Assembly: GCF_003298775.1 (NCBI RefSeq)
Contig: NZ_QNTQ01000014.1
Coordinates: 87,498 to 151,497 of the forward strand
Source of the DNA: Rhodosalinus halophilus
GTDB taxonomy: Bacteria > Pseudomonadota > Alphaproteobacteria > Rhodobacterales > Rhodobacteraceae
Direction: 5' to 3'
DNA length: 64,000 nucleotides
Shown here: in pieces, positions 1 through 8,590 of the stretch
How positions within the stretch are numbered: the stretch's first letter is position 1
How the letters are laid out: each line of letters opens with the position of its first letter
The notes under the pieces: model-generated
What the model was told of the DNA's origin: nothing
Database searches by the model: none
Seen by the model: the letters and a program-made list of their open reading frames with translations, nothing else
Translations under genes and position numbers: made by a program

Positions 1-2
1 CC

Positions 3-242
3 GACCGCCTGCCGACGCTCTGGCGGTCCGTCCTCGTCAAGCGCCTCTCCGTGCGCGGCTTCATCGTCACCGACCACTGGGACCGGATCGGCGATTTTCT
101 GGCCGAGGTGGCCCCGAAGGTCGCATCGGGCGAGATCCGCTACCTCGAAGATGTCACCGAGGGGCTGGAAAACGCGCCCGACGCCTTCCTGAAGATGCTC
201 GGGGGCGGAAACACCGGCAAGACGCTGGTCAAACTGCCTTGA
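3..242 (+). CDS. NADP-dependent medium-chain oxidoreductase, C-terminal part (5' end outside window)
   Basis: Only the last 79 codons are present; the frame is open from base 3 and ends in TGA at 240-242. The visible tail has the pattern of zinc-free NADP-dependent MDR reductases of the CurA/YncB (leukotriene B4 12-hydroxydehydrogenase-like) family: a stretch RGFIVTDHWDR followed by an acidic helix with EDVTEGLENAPDAFL and the terminal GGNTGKTLVKL. These enzymes reduce activated double bonds with NADPH in the cytosol. The NADPH-binding fold lies upstream of the window, so substrate class cannot be judged. A GTG at 51 could look like a start but is internal to the fold. Confidence 0.85.
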   Translation, partial: DRLPTLWRSVLVKRLSVRGFIVTDHWDRIGDFLAEVAPKVASGEIRYLEDVTEGLENAPDAFLKMLGGGNTGKTLVKLP

Positions 243-252
243 CTTTCTCCAG

Positions 253-326
253 CCTCTTCTTCTTGGGGATAAATATCCTCGGGGGGTGAGGCGGCGAAAG
301 CCGCCGAGGGGGGCAGACAGCCCCCC
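253..326 (-). repeat. Dispersed intergenic repeat, copy 1
   Basis: Read on the minus strand this stretch matches 51731-51799 almost base for base: a G-run, a CTGTC spacer, a C-run, a GGCGGC/GCCGCC hairpin, then CCCCCCGAGG, TATTT and a purine-rich AAGA.GAAG end. It lies between two convergent genes. A shorter relative is at 36017-36049. Function unknown; the paired G/C runs could fold into stem-loops. Confidence 0.75.
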
Positions 327-337
327 TTGCCGCCCTC

Positions 338-1072
338 TCAGCCCCGCCCCACCAGCGGCATCTTCGTCGCCATCACCGTCATCTGCAGCACGTTCGCCTC
401 CGGCGGCAGGGAGGCCATGTGCAGTACCGCGCGCGCGGCGTCCTCCACGTCCATCGTCTCGAGCGGCGGCGCCTCGGGGTCCGCCTCGGCCTGCCTGCGG
501 GCGAGGTCGTCCAGGAGCTCCGTGCGCGCGTTGCCGATGTCGATCTGGCCGCAGGCGATGCCGAAGGGGCGTCCGTCCAGCGCGATCTGCTTCGTCAGCC
601 CCGTGACCGCGTGCTTGGTCGCGGTATAGGCGGCCGCGCCCGGCCGCGGCGCCTGCGCCGAGACAGAGCCGTTCATCACGATGCGCCCGCCCTGCGGCTC
701 CTGCCGGCGCATCCGGCCGAAGGCCGCCCGCGCGCAGAGGAACATGCCCGTCAGGTTCACCTCGACGACCTCGCGCCACATCTCGACCGAGAGTTCGTCG
801 GGCGGCCCCGCGGTGCCGAAGATCCCGGCGTTGTTGAACAGAAGGTCGAGCCGCCCCGCGGTCTCGCCGAATCTCTCGAAGACTGCGTCCACCTCGCGCT
901 CCGACGTCACGTCCGCCGGCAGCACCAGCGCTGCCGGATGGCCCGCCGCGACCTCCGACAGTCGCGCCTCGCGCCGCGCGACGAGGCCCACGCGCCAGCC
1001 CTCTGCCAACAGCCCGCGCGCAACGGCTGCGCCGATGCCCGAACTCGCGCCCGTCACGATCGCCGTCCGCAT
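338..1072 (-). CDS. Short-chain dehydrogenase/reductase (SDR) family protein
   Basis: A 244-aa classical SDR. The Rossmann dinucleotide motif TGASSGIG is at residues 7-14, the NNAG structural motif at 80-83, the catalytic serine near 136 and the YxxxK pair in YTATK at 149-153, so all catalytic elements are intact. These enzymes carry out NAD(P)-dependent oxidation or reduction of hydroxyl/keto groups; the substrate cannot be read from sequence. Arg/Lys residues after the second strand (VARREAR) favour NADP(H). It lies 46 nt downstream of the helicase gene on the same strand and may be co-transcribed with it. Confidence 0.9.
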   Translation of the reverse strand: MRTAIVTGASSGIGAAVARGLLAEGWRVGLVARREARLSEVAAGHPAALVLPADVTSEREVDAVFERFGETAGRLDLLFNNAGIFGTAGPPDELSVEMWREVVEVNLTGMFLCARAAFGRMRRQEPQGGRIVMNGSVSAQAPRPGAAAYTATKHAVTGLTKQIALDGRPFGIACGQIDIGNARTELLDDLARRQAEADPEAPPLETMDVEDAARAVLHMASLPPEANVLQMTVMATKMPLVGRG

Positions 1073-1118
1073 CTCTCAGCCTCCCTGTCTCTCGCGACCG
1101 GCGCCCGTGCGCCGGCGC

Positions 1119-2642
1119 TCATGCCTCGCCTTCGAGTCGCAGCCTCGCGGGCCGCGCGGCGAGATCCGCGACGCCCAGCGGCTCCGACGGCCGCGCGAGC
1201 CGGTTGCGCACCACCCAGATCAGCCGCCCCTCGGCCCGCGTGATCGCGACGTAGGCGAGGCGTTTCCACAGCGGCTGGCCGGCCTCGGTGCGCCCGGCGC
1301 GCGCCGCGGCGAAAAGGTCGGGTGCGAAGACCTGCACCGTCTCCCACTGCGACCCTTGCGCCTTGTGGATCGTCACCGCCGCCCCGTGCAGGAAGGTCGC
1401 GCCCATGCCCGCGGCGTAAGGGATGAAGGGTTCTTCCTCGCCCGGCTTCTCGATCCGAACGATCGAGGCGGCCGAGACCTGCGGATCCTCGGCGCCCACC
1501 ACGTGCATGCGCGAGAAGCCGGGCTTCTTGCCGGGCCCCAGCCAGATCACCTGCGCGCCCTTGATGAGCCCCCGCGCCTCGAGGTCCAGCCGCTTCTGCC
1601 GGTGCTTGAGCGGCAGCTCGATGCCGTCGCAGATCAGCGGCTCGCCCGGCAGCAGCGCGTCCCCGGGGGCCTCGTGCACGCGGCGGAAGGCGTCGATCAG
1701 CCGGATGCGCGTTGCGTTGCGCCAGACCAGCACCGGGCTGCGCGCCATCAGGTCCACCTCCACCCGCTCGCCCCAGACGACGCGCTCGTCGCGTGCCGCG
1801 GCCTGCCGCACCAGTGCCTCGAAGCCCTCGAAGTCGAGCGCGGGATCGGCCAGCGCGTGGGCGAGATCGAGGATCGGGTTGTCTGCCGCCTGTCGGTGGA
1901 CGCGGCGCAGGTGCAGCTTGCGCTCGTCCGGCAGCGAGTCGAAGACCATGCCGCCCGGCGCGTTCACCGGCGCGAGCTGCGCGGGGTCGCCGAAGAGGAT
2001 CAGCGCCGGGAAGATCTCCTGAAGATCCTCGAGCTGCTTCGCGTCGAGCATCGAGGCCTCGTCCACCAGCCCGATGTCGAGCGGCTCCTCGCGCCGCTTC
2101 CATCCGGTGATGAAGTCCGAGCCGCGGAGCCCCGCCGCCATCAGCGCGCCGGGGATCGAGGCATGGCGCGCGTAGAAGGCCGCGGCCCGGTCCAGCGCGG
2201 CTTCGCTCAGCCCCCCCACCTCGGGCCGTTCCCCGTTGCCCGCGAGCCAGTCGGCGATCTTTTCGTAGTGCGGGTCGTAGACGGGCGTGTAAAGGATCCG
2301 GTGGATGGTGGTCGCCGGCACGCCGCGGTTGCGCAGGACGCTCGCCGCCTTGTTGGTGGGCGCAAGGACGGCCAGCGTGCGGCGATCGCGCCGCCGCCGT
2401 CCCTCCCAGTCGCCCGAAACGGTCTCGACGCCGGCGTTGCCCAGCGCGCGGCAGATCTCGGCCAGCAGTAGCGTCTTGCCCGAACCGGCCTTGCCCGTCA
2501 CGGCCAGCAGGCGGGACGTCCCCTCGCGGGGCGGCGCGAGGGTTTCGGTCTCGAGATCGACGCCCGCCTCCGCCAGAAAGGCCGCGATGCGGTCGTGCGC
2601 GGCGGCCTGATCCTCGGAAAGGGCGAGCGCGGGGTGGGACAT
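1119..2642 (-). CDS. RecD-like superfamily 1 helicase / AAA ATPase with UvrD_C_2 domain
   Basis: A 507-aa SF1B-type helicase. Walker A GKAGSGKT is at residues 50-57; a motif Ia-like stretch (APTNKAASVLRNRG) follows, then Walker B VDEASM, and near the C-terminus motif V/VI elements HKAQGSQWE and AITRAEGRL characteristic of the UvrD_C_2/RecD fold. This predicts ATP-driven 5'-3' unwinding of DNA, probably in repair or recombination. It stands alone without recB or recC, as do many alphaproteobacterial RecD2/ExoV-like helicases. The ATG at 2642 was chosen because it sits just before the conserved region; the frame stays open far upstream but runs into the dgt gene on the same strand. The exact biological role is not known. 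Confidence 0.85.
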   Translation of the reverse strand: MSHPALALSEDQAAAHDRIAAFLAEAGVDLETETLAPPREGTSRLLAVTGKAGSGKTLLLAEICRALGNAGVETVSGDWEGRRRRDRRTLAVLAPTNKAASVLRNRGVPATTIHRILYTPVYDPHYEKIADWLAGNGERPEVGGLSEAALDRAAAFYARHASIPGALMAAGLRGSDFITGWKRREEPLDIGLVDEASMLDAKQLEDLQEIFPALILFGDPAQLAPVNAPGGMVFDSLPDERKLHLRRVHRQAADNPILDLAHALADPALDFEGFEALVRQAAARDERVVWGERVEVDLMARSPVLVWRNATRIRLIDAFRRVHEAPGDALLPGEPLICDGIELPLKHRQKRLDLEARGLIKGAQVIWLGPGKKPGFSRMHVVGAEDPQVSAASIVRIEKPGEEEPFIPYAAGMGATFLHGAAVTIHKAQGSQWETVQVFAPDLFAAARAGRTEAGQPLWKRLAYVAITRAEGRLIWVVRNRLARPSEPLGVADLAARPARLRLEGEA

Positions 2643-2683
2643 GGGCGGGGCTATAGCGGCGCGCGGCGCGCGAGGCCAGCGGC

Positions 2684-3862
2684 TCAGCGCGGCACGGCGA
2701 CCGCCGGGCGGGTGCCGCCCACCAGCCGCTCGTGCTGCTGCAGCGCGAAGCGGTCGGTCATGCCGGCGATGTAGTCGGCGACGATCCGGGCGAGCGCGGT
2801 GTCGCCCTCCGCGGCCGCCACGTCGGACTGCCAGCGCTCGGGCAGGAGGCGCGGGTCGTCCATGTAGAGCGGGAAGAGGTCGTTGACGACACCCGTGACC
2901 GCCGCGCGCATCTCGACCACGCGAGGGGCGCGGTACATCCGCTCGAACAGGAACCGCCGGATCGTCTGGATGTCGCGCCAGACGGAATCGGAGAAGCGCA
3001 CCATCATGTGCCCGGCGTGACGGATGTCCTCCACCCGGCGCGGTTCGAGTTCGGCGAGCCGCGCGCGGGTCTCGGCCACCACGTCCTCCACCAGGATCCC
3101 GAAGAAACGGCGGAGCGCCTCGTGTCTGCGACGGTGGCTGTCGAGGCCGGGCCAGAGCCTGTCGACCTCGGCCACGCAACCGTCGATCAGCGGCAATTCG
3201 GCGATGCCGTCGAGGGTAAAGAGCTCCGCCCGCAGCCCGTCGTGGAGGTCGTGGTGGTTGTAGGCGATATCGTCGGACAGAGCGGCGACCTGCGCCTCGA
3301 GCCCCGAATGCGTGCCGAGTTCCAGGTCGTGCTCGGCGTCGTAATCCGCGAGCGCGTAGGGCAGCGGTGGCCGCCCCGGTCCGACCACCGGGCCGTTGTG
3401 CTTGGCGATCCCTTCCAGCGCCTCCCAGGTCAGGTTCAGACCGTCGAAGCTGGCGTAGTGCCGCTCGAGCCGGGTGACGATGCGGACGGCCTGCGCGTTG
3501 TGGTCGAAGCCGCCGTAGGGCGCCATCAGCGCGTCGAGCGCGTCTTCGCCCGTGTGGCCGAAGGGCGTGTGGCCGAGATCGTGCGCCAGCGCCACCGCCT
3601 CGGCGAGGTCGAAGTCGAGCCCCAGCGCGCGTGCGATGGTGCGCGCGACCTGCGCGACCTCGAGCGTGTGCGTCAGCCTTGTGCGGAAATAGTCGCCCTC
3701 GTGCTCCACGAAGACCTGCGTCTTGTGCTTGAGCCGGCGGAAAGCGGAGGAATGGATGATCCGGTCGCGGTCGCGCTGGAAGGCCGAGCGCAACGCGCTC
3801 TCGGCCTCGGGCGTGCGCCGCCCGCGGCTCTTCTCCGGATCCGATGCGTAAGGCGCGCGCAT
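2684..3862 (-). CDS. dgt: Deoxyguanosinetriphosphate triphosphohydrolase-like protein (dGTPase)
   Basis: A 392-aa HD-domain dNTPase. The metal site is visible: H65 in RLTHTLE, the H94-D95 doublet in ALAHDLGHTPFGH, and a later Asp in the AALSDDIAYNHHDL segment. The family hydrolyses dGTP (often other dNTPs) to the nucleoside and tripolyphosphate and so controls dNTP pools. Length and the N-terminal RGR/FQRDRDRIIHSSAFRRL block fit type 2 bacterial dGTPases, which often act on several dNTPs. It is divergent from the A-type Fe-S carrier gene across about 150 nt; in alphaproteobacteria this pairing is commonly seen. Confidence 0.95.
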   Translation of the reverse strand: MRAPYASDPEKSRGRRTPEAESALRSAFQRDRDRIIHSSAFRRLKHKTQVFVEHEGDYFRTRLTHTLEVAQVARTIARALGLDFDLAEAVALAHDLGHTPFGHTGEDALDALMAPYGGFDHNAQAVRIVTRLERHYASFDGLNLTWEALEGIAKHNGPVVGPGRPPLPYALADYDAEHDLELGTHSGLEAQVAALSDDIAYNHHDLHDGLRAELFTLDGIAELPLIDGCVAEVDRLWPGLDSHRRRHEALRRFFGILVEDVVAETRARLAELEPRRVEDIRHAGHMMVRFSDSVWRDIQTIRRFLFERMYRAPRVVEMRAAVTGVVNDLFPLYMDDPRLLPERWQSDVAAAEGDTALARIVADYIAGMTDRFALQQHERLVGGTRPAVAVPR

Positions 3863-4013
3863 GTGACCTCGTCTCCTGCTTGCGCGAAAGCGTCGTCAGC
3901 GCCGCTATACAGGGATTTCGCGCGCGGTGCAGGGGGTGCGCCGGCTTGTGCCGCGGGACTGTGGCGCCTATTTTCTGCACGCAGGGATCACAGACGGACA
4001 AGGACGGACCAGA

Positions 4014-4337
4014 ATGCAGCTTCCTCCGAAGGTGACCGAGCGCGCCTTCGCGCGCCTCGCGGAAATCGGTGCCGCCGATCAGGGCCAGGCGCTGCGCGTC
4101 GCGGTCGAGGGCGGCGGCTGTTCCGGGTTTCAGTACGACATCCGCCTCGATGCGCCGGCCGACGACGACATCGTTCTGGAAGGCCAGGGCCAGAAGGTCA
4201 TCATCGACTCGGTCTCGCTGCCCTTTCTCGAAAACGCCGTGATCGACTTCACCGAAGAGCTCATCGGCGCGCGCTTCACCATCGAGAACCCGAACGCTTC
4301 CAGCTCCTGCGGCTGCGGCACGTCCTTCTCCATCTGA
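4014..4337 (+). CDS. A-type iron-sulfur cluster carrier (HesB/IscA/ErpA family)
   Basis: A 107-aa protein with the three conserved cysteines of A-type carriers: C36 in GGGCSGF and C99/C101 in the terminal SCGCG motif. These proteins receive Fe-S clusters from the assembly machinery and pass them to apo-enzymes. Length is typical. The ATG at 4014 was chosen over an upstream in-frame GTG because the family begins a few residues before the first helix. Which of ErpA, IscA or SufA it corresponds to cannot be decided without the rest of the genome; its isolation from isc/suf genes slightly favours an ErpA-like role. Confidence 0.93.
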   Translation: MQLPPKVTERAFARLAEIGAADQGQALRVAVEGGGCSGFQYDIRLDAPADDDIVLEGQGQKVIIDSVSLPFLENAVIDFTEELIGARFTIENPNASSSCGCGTSFSI

Positions 4338-4361
4338 GCGCGCGGCCCGCATCGCCTGGCG

Positions 4362-5939
4362 TCAGCGACGCTCCTTCGCAGGTTTTTCGAGATCGGCCGC
4401 GCGCGGCCGTCCCCGCTTCGTGCGTGCCGCAGGGTCGGCTTGCAGGTTGCGCCAGAGCGCGATCGCGGCTGCGATCAGCAGGATCGACATCGGCAGGCCG
4501 AGGCTGATCGCCGCATTGCGGATCGCCGTCAGCCCGCCCAGCAGCAGAAGCGTCGCCGCGACGGCGCCCTCCGAGACGGCCCAGAACACGCGCTGGGCCT
4601 TGGGCGGGTGCGGGTCGCCGCCCGATGTGACCATGTCGTCCACCAGCGACCCCGAGTCCGACGAGGTGACGAAGAAGAGCAGGATCACCACCGTCGCCAC
4701 GATGGTCGAGATCTGCGCGAAGGGCAGCGTCGCCAGCATCGCCTGAAGCGAGGCCGCCTCGTTCTCGCGCACCGCCGAGAGCAGGTTCGCTCCCTCCTCG
4801 GCGCGCTGGGCCGAGAGGCCCGTGCCCCCGAAGATCGCGAACCACAGGAAGGTCAGCAGCGTGGGCACCAGCAGAACGCCCAGGATGAACTCCTTGATCG
4901 TGCGCCCGTAGGAGATCCGCGCGACGAAGATGCCAACGAAGGGCGACCAGCTGATCCACCAGCCCCAGTAGAAGAGCGTCCAGGTCGTCTGCCACTGGCT
5001 GTCCGCGCCGGGATCGAGATAGAGGCTCATCTGCGGCAGGTTCTGCAGATAGCGGCCAAGGGCGCTGACGAAAAGCTCGACGACGTAGAGCGTCGGGCCC
5101 ACCGCCAGCACGAAGACCATGAGGCCCAGCACCAGCCAGAGATTGACGCGGCTGAGCATCTGCACGCCGCTCTTCACGCCGCTCACGACCGAGATGGTGG
5201 CGATCAGCGTGATCGCCGCGATGAGCGCGATCTGGACGAGCGTCGTTTCGGGCCAGCCGAAGAAACTCGCGAGCGAGGCGTTGATCTGCATCGCGCCCAG
5301 CCCCAGCGAGGTCGCGACGCCCAGAAGCGTGCCGACGGTGCAGACGATGTCCGTCAGGTCGCCGATCGGCCCGTGAATGCGCTCGCCGATCAGCGGCTCG
5401 AGCACCGAGCGGGGCGCGAGCGGCAGGCCGCGGTTGAAATGCGCGTAGGCGACGGCCAGCGCCAGCACGATGTAGATGCCCCAGGCATGCAGGCCCCAGT
5501 GAAAGAAGGAGATCCGCATCGCCTCCGTGACGGCGGGCAGGCCTTCGGGCTCGGCGTCGAGCGGGCTGGCATAGTGGTAGAGCGGCTCGGCCACGCCGAA
5601 ATACACCAGTCCGATCCCCATGCCGGCGGCGAAGAGCATCCCGAACCAGCCGAAGCGCGAGAACTCGGGTGTCGCCTCCGGTCCGCCGAGGCGCACGTTG
5701 CGCGCCGGCGAGGCGAGGATCGCGAAGGTCAGCACGAGAATCCCTGTCACGACCAGCACGTAGTACCAGCCGAAGAAGCGGGTGATGTTCTCCTGCAGCG
5801 TCTGGAAGAAGTCGGCTGTCGCATCGGTGAAGCCGCCCCCCGCGATCACGAAGGCGATCACCAGCGCCGCCGAGCCGATGAAGACGGCCGGGTTCATTTG
5901 TGAGGTGAGGCGCGCGGAGACGCCGCCGCGCTGGGCCAT
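4362..5939 (-). CDS. BCCT-family transporter (betaine/carnitine/choline type)
   Basis: A 525-aa inner-membrane protein with about twelve hydrophobic segments. The family signature is clear: FYWGWWISWSPFVG with the aromatic Trp box and IKEFILG of transmembrane segment 8, and the GMGIGLVYFGVAEPLYH motif in segment 3-4. BCCT carriers take up quaternary ammonium compounds such as glycine betaine, choline or DMSP, driven by sodium or protons, usually for osmoprotection or as carbon/nitrogen source. The C-terminus is basic (KRGRPRAADLEKP), as in osmoregulated members. The ATG at 5939 gives a short cytoplasmic N-terminus; an internal ATG at 5897 is an alternative. Substrate cannot be assigned. Confidence 0.93.
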   Translation of the reverse strand: MAQRGGVSARLTSQMNPAVFIGSAALVIAFVIAGGGFTDATADFFQTLQENITRFFGWYYVLVVTGILVLTFAILASPARNVRLGGPEATPEFSRFGWFGMLFAAGMGIGLVYFGVAEPLYHYASPLDAEPEGLPAVTEAMRISFFHWGLHAWGIYIVLALAVAYAHFNRGLPLAPRSVLEPLIGERIHGPIGDLTDIVCTVGTLLGVATSLGLGAMQINASLASFFGWPETTLVQIALIAAITLIATISVVSGVKSGVQMLSRVNLWLVLGLMVFVLAVGPTLYVVELFVSALGRYLQNLPQMSLYLDPGADSQWQTTWTLFYWGWWISWSPFVGIFVARISYGRTIKEFILGVLLVPTLLTFLWFAIFGGTGLSAQRAEEGANLLSAVRENEAASLQAMLATLPFAQISTIVATVVILLFFVTSSDSGSLVDDMVTSGGDPHPPKAQRVFWAVSEGAVAATLLLLGGLTAIRNAAISLGLPMSILLIAAAIALWRNLQADPAARTKRGRPRAADLEKPAKERR

Positions 5940-6189
5940 GGGATGTCCTTTCCAGAGCTCGTGCCACGCTCTCGGCGCTGCAGACGCGCAAACGCCGGGC
6001 CGCCGGGGCCGGTTCCGCGCCCCGGTGCCCGTCGCGGGCTGTTGCAGATGGGTTTCGGCGCGCATCCGCTGTGCCGCCGTGCCGGCCAGGCGCGTTGCGG
6101 CGGGCGCTTTTGCGCGCATATCGTCCGCCCATGCTGCCGTTTGCCGTTCCGCGCGCCGAGATCGCACCGCGGCGACTGGAGGTTGCTGA

Positions 6190-7242
6190 ATGACCGGGGG
6201 GATGGGTCGCCTGTCGGTTCTCTTCGTCGTGCCGAGGTTCCACCCGAACCTTTTCGTGGCGACCCGCGCGCTCGTCGAGGCGGGACATCGGGTCACGGTG
6301 ATGGCCGACGCGACGGGGCCGAGCGAGGACCACAGCGTGGTTCAGCCGGTGGTCCTCGGCCGTGCACCGGGCGCGGCGGCGGTCGCGCGGTCGGTGGAGA
6401 CGGCCCGGCCCGACCTGGTCTTTCTGCGCAACACCTCGAAGCTGAAGGAAGAGGCGGCGCGCGCGGCACGCAGGTCGGGGGCGGCGCTGTGGTATTACGA
6501 CCTCCGCCCGCTCACCGAGCAGGCGCGATGGACCAAGCGCCTGCGCCGCCGCCTGGCCGGCCTGCCGCTGCGGCGCGTCACCCCGGTGCCGGGGCTCGAC
6601 GCGGAGGCGCCGGCCGACCCGCTCGCCCGCTACCTGCCCTGGCCCGTTGCGCGCGATCCGGCCGTTCCGCTCGCCCGCGGCGACGGGCCGGTGACCGTGA
6701 TCTGCGTCGGCAAGCTCTCGCAGCCACGCAAGAACCTTCATCTCGCGATCGAGGCGCTGCGCGACCCCGGGCGCGCGGGCCGCGCGCGCCTGCAACTCGT
6801 GGGGACCACCGACCGGCGCGCGAGCGGGCACGATGCGCGCTATCTCGCGCACCTCGAGGCAGCCGCGCAGGCCGAGAGCTGGATCGAGTTGCATCGCGAC
6901 GTGCCCCTGGCCGCGATGCCCGCGCTCTACGCCGCCGCCGACATCTGCGTCATGCCGTCGATCGACGAGCCCCTGGGCTACGCCCCGGTCGAGGCGATGG
7001 CCTATGGCGCAGTGCCGGTGATCTCCACGGCTGCCGGATCGGCGGGTTACCTAACGGAAGGGCGTGACGGCGTGCGGGTGGACATCGACGCGCCCGGCGC
7101 GCTCGACACAGCCCTGCACCAGCTCGTCAACGACGCGCCCTATCGGGCGCGCCTCGCCGCCGGCGCGCGGGCCACGGCCGAAAGCGAGCTGTCGCCTGCA
7201 CGGTTTCTCGAGCGGATCGAAGCGCTCGCGGCGGAGGGCTGA
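6190..7242 (+). CDS. Glycosyltransferase, GT4-like (group 1)
   Basis: A 350-aa GT-B type glycosyltransferase. The N-terminal half has VLFVVPRFHPNL and the C-terminal half a donor-binding domain with ICVGKLSQPRKNLHLAIEAL, LVGTTDR and the E-x7-E type motif around PSIDEPLGYAPVEAMAYG, followed by VISTAAGSAGY. It would transfer a sugar from a nucleotide-sugar to an unknown acceptor at the cytoplasmic face. A good ribosome binding site GGAGGT (6178-6183) precedes the ATG at 6190 by six bases. The gene is monocistronic and divergent from the BCCT gene across a 250-nt region; no polysaccharide cluster surrounds it. Confidence 0.85.
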   Translation: MTGGMGRLSVLFVVPRFHPNLFVATRALVEAGHRVTVMADATGPSEDHSVVQPVVLGRAPGAAAVARSVETARPDLVFLRNTSKLKEEAARAARRSGAALWYYDLRPLTEQARWTKRLRRRLAGLPLRRVTPVPGLDAEAPADPLARYLPWPVARDPAVPLARGDGPVTVICVGKLSQPRKNLHLAIEALRDPGRAGRARLQLVGTTDRRASGHDARYLAHLEAAAQAESWIELHRDVPLAAMPALYAAADICVMPSIDEPLGYAPVEAMAYGAVPVISTAAGSAGYLTEGRDGVRVDIDAPGALDTALHQLVNDAPYRARLAAGARATAESELSPARFLERIEALAAEG

Positions 7243-7327
7243 GGGCTCCGGCGCCCCCCGCCCGCGCCGGACGGCCTCGTCCCGGCCGCGTGCGGGTCCG
7301 GGTTGCGCCGCCGCGTGCCTGCGGGGC

Positions 7328-7720
7328 TCACTCCCACCAGCGATCGATCGCGGCGATGTCGGCGTCCGACCATCCGAAATGATGGGCGAGCTCGTGCACG
7401 AGCACGTGGCGCACCAGGTCTTCCAGGGTGACGTTCCCCCGGTCCGCCCATTCGTCGAGGATCGGCCGCCGGAAGAGCCAGATGGTGTCCGGCCCCTGCG
7501 GCTGATCCAGCACGGATTTCTCCGTCATCGGGATGCCGTCGTAGAGCCCGGTGAGCTCGAAGGGGTTCTCGATCCCCATCTCGTCCAGCATCCAGTCGGG
7601 CGCGAAATCCTCGACCCGCAGCGCCACTTCGCGCGCGGCCGGCCGGAAGGCCTCGGGCAGCTCGTCCAGCGCGCGCCGCGCGAGGCGTTCGATCTCGGAC
7701 TGTGACGGGGCACGGGCCAT
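7328..7720 (-). CDS. Minimal zincin metallopeptidase family protein (PF06262-like)
   Basis: A 130-aa protein whose C-terminus carries [11 protein letters not shown], an extended HExxHxxGxxD zinc-binding motif of the metzincin type. This matches the small bacterial minimal-zincin family (formerly DUF1025), typically 110-140 aa and without signal peptide. The N-terminal half (residues 8-60) is the conserved acidic region with [13 protein letters not shown]. Proteolytic activity in the family is weakly documented, so the cellular role is open. The ATG at 7720 gives the family length. Confidence 0.88.
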   Translation of the reverse strand: MARAPSQSEIERLARRALDELPEAFRPAAREVALRVEDFAPDWMLDEMGIENPFELTGLYDGIPMTEKSVLDQPQGPDTIWLFRRPILDEWADRGNVTLEDLVRHVLVHELAHHFGWSDADIAAIDRWWE

Positions 7721-7861
7721 GGCCGGAGCCTTGCCCGATGCGCCGGCATTGGCAAGCCGCGGGTGCACCGCCGCACAGGATCCTTGCGCCCCTGCGCGTG
7801 GTTCATCTCCGGAAACACGACTAGCTCGCGATCGGATAGCAACCCGCAAAAGGAGCCCGAG

Positions 7862-8455
7862 ATGGCGACCCCGAAAATCTCCGTGATCTTCTATTCGACC
7901 TACGGAACCAACCAACAGGTGGCCGAGGCGGCCGCCGAGGCCGCCCGCGCGGCCGGCGCGGAGGTGCGCCTGCGCCGCGCAGCCGAGACCGCCCCGAGCG
8001 AGGTGGTCGAGGGTCAGGACGCCTGGAAGGCGCAACTGGAGAAGATGGCCGATATCCCCGAGGCGCGCGCGGAGGACATGGACTGGGCCGACGGCTACTT
8101 CTTCGCGGCGCCCACGCGCTACGGTGTGGTGGCGAGCCAGCTGCGCGCCTTCATCGACACTCTGGGTCCGCTCTGGATGGAGGGCAAGCTGGCGAACAAG
8201 ACCTTCACCGCCACGACCAGCGCGCAGAACCCCCATGGCGGGCAGGAGACGACGCTGATGTCGCTCTATACCACCGCGATGCACTGGGGGGCGGTGATCG
8301 TGGCGCCAGGCTATACCGACCAGAGCATCTTCGCCGCGGGCGGCAACCCCTACGGCACGTCCGTGAAGGCGGGCGAATTCGACGAACACGCCCGCGCCGC
8401 CGTGCAGCACCAGGCGACGCGGCTGGTCGAAATGACGGCGAAGCTGACCGGCTGA
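7862..8455 (+). CDS. wrbA: WrbA-type flavodoxin, NAD(P)H:quinone oxidoreductase
   Basis: A 197-aa flavodoxin-fold protein. The FMN phosphate-binding loop [12 protein letters not shown] is at residues 11-22, [14 protein letters not shown] in the middle and the [16 protein letters not shown] and GNPYGTS segments typical of the WrbA family later. WrbA enzymes reduce quinones by two electrons at the expense of NAD(P)H and protect against oxidative stress. The ATG at 7862 follows AAAAGGAG with proper spacing. Convergent to pepF; the gap holds two palindromes that may end both transcripts. Confidence 0.92.
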   Translation: MATPKISVIFYSTYGTNQQVAEAAAEAARAAGAEVRLRRAAETAPSEVVEGQDAWKAQLEKMADIPEARAEDMDWADGYFFAAPTRYGVVASQLRAFIDTLGPLWMEGKLANKTFTATTSAQNPHGGQETTLMSLYTTAMHWGAVIVAPGYTDQSIFAAGGNPYGTSVKAGEFDEHARAAVQHQATRLVEMTAKLTG

Positions 8456-8473
8456 AGGCGACCTCGCCCCACT

Positions 8474-8507
8474 GACGCGAGATTTTTCGTACGAAGAATC
8501 TCGCGTC
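8474..8507. repeat. 34-nt palindrome centred on TTCGTACGAA, copy A
   Basis: Two 17-nt arms meet at 8490/8491 with a single mismatch that becomes a G-U pair in RNA. The central 22 nt (8480-8501) is the exact reverse complement of 8548-8569 in copy B. It lies between convergent wrbA and pepF and is AT-rich compared with its surroundings. It may serve as a bidirectional terminator or a protein site; there is no clear U-tract outside the stem. Confidence 0.8.
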
Positions 8508-8542
8508 CTCCGCCCGGATTTGCATGTCCGGCCGCACCGCGT

Positions 8543-8574
8543 GACGAAGATTCTTCGTACGAAAAATCTTCGTC
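8543..8574. repeat. 32-nt palindrome centred on TTCGTACGAA, copy B (inverted relative to copy A)
   Basis: Arms 8543-8558 and 8559-8574 are complementary apart from one position. The outer flanks differ from copy A, so the two stems are distinct while sharing an inverted 22-nt core. Either the two copies fold separately, or the two cores pair with each other across the 46-nt spacer. Confidence 0.8.
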
Positions 8575-8590
8575 CGACGTGCGAAGGGGG

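Noticed and set aside
2643..4352. Apparent N-terminal extension of the RecD-like helicase to give a 1077-residue protein
   Set aside because: The extension runs through dgt in another frame and the antisense of the Fe-S carrier gene; helicase homology begins at 2642.
8474..8574. CRISPR array
   Set aside because: Only two repeat units, inverted relative to one another, with no regular spacers and no cas genes.
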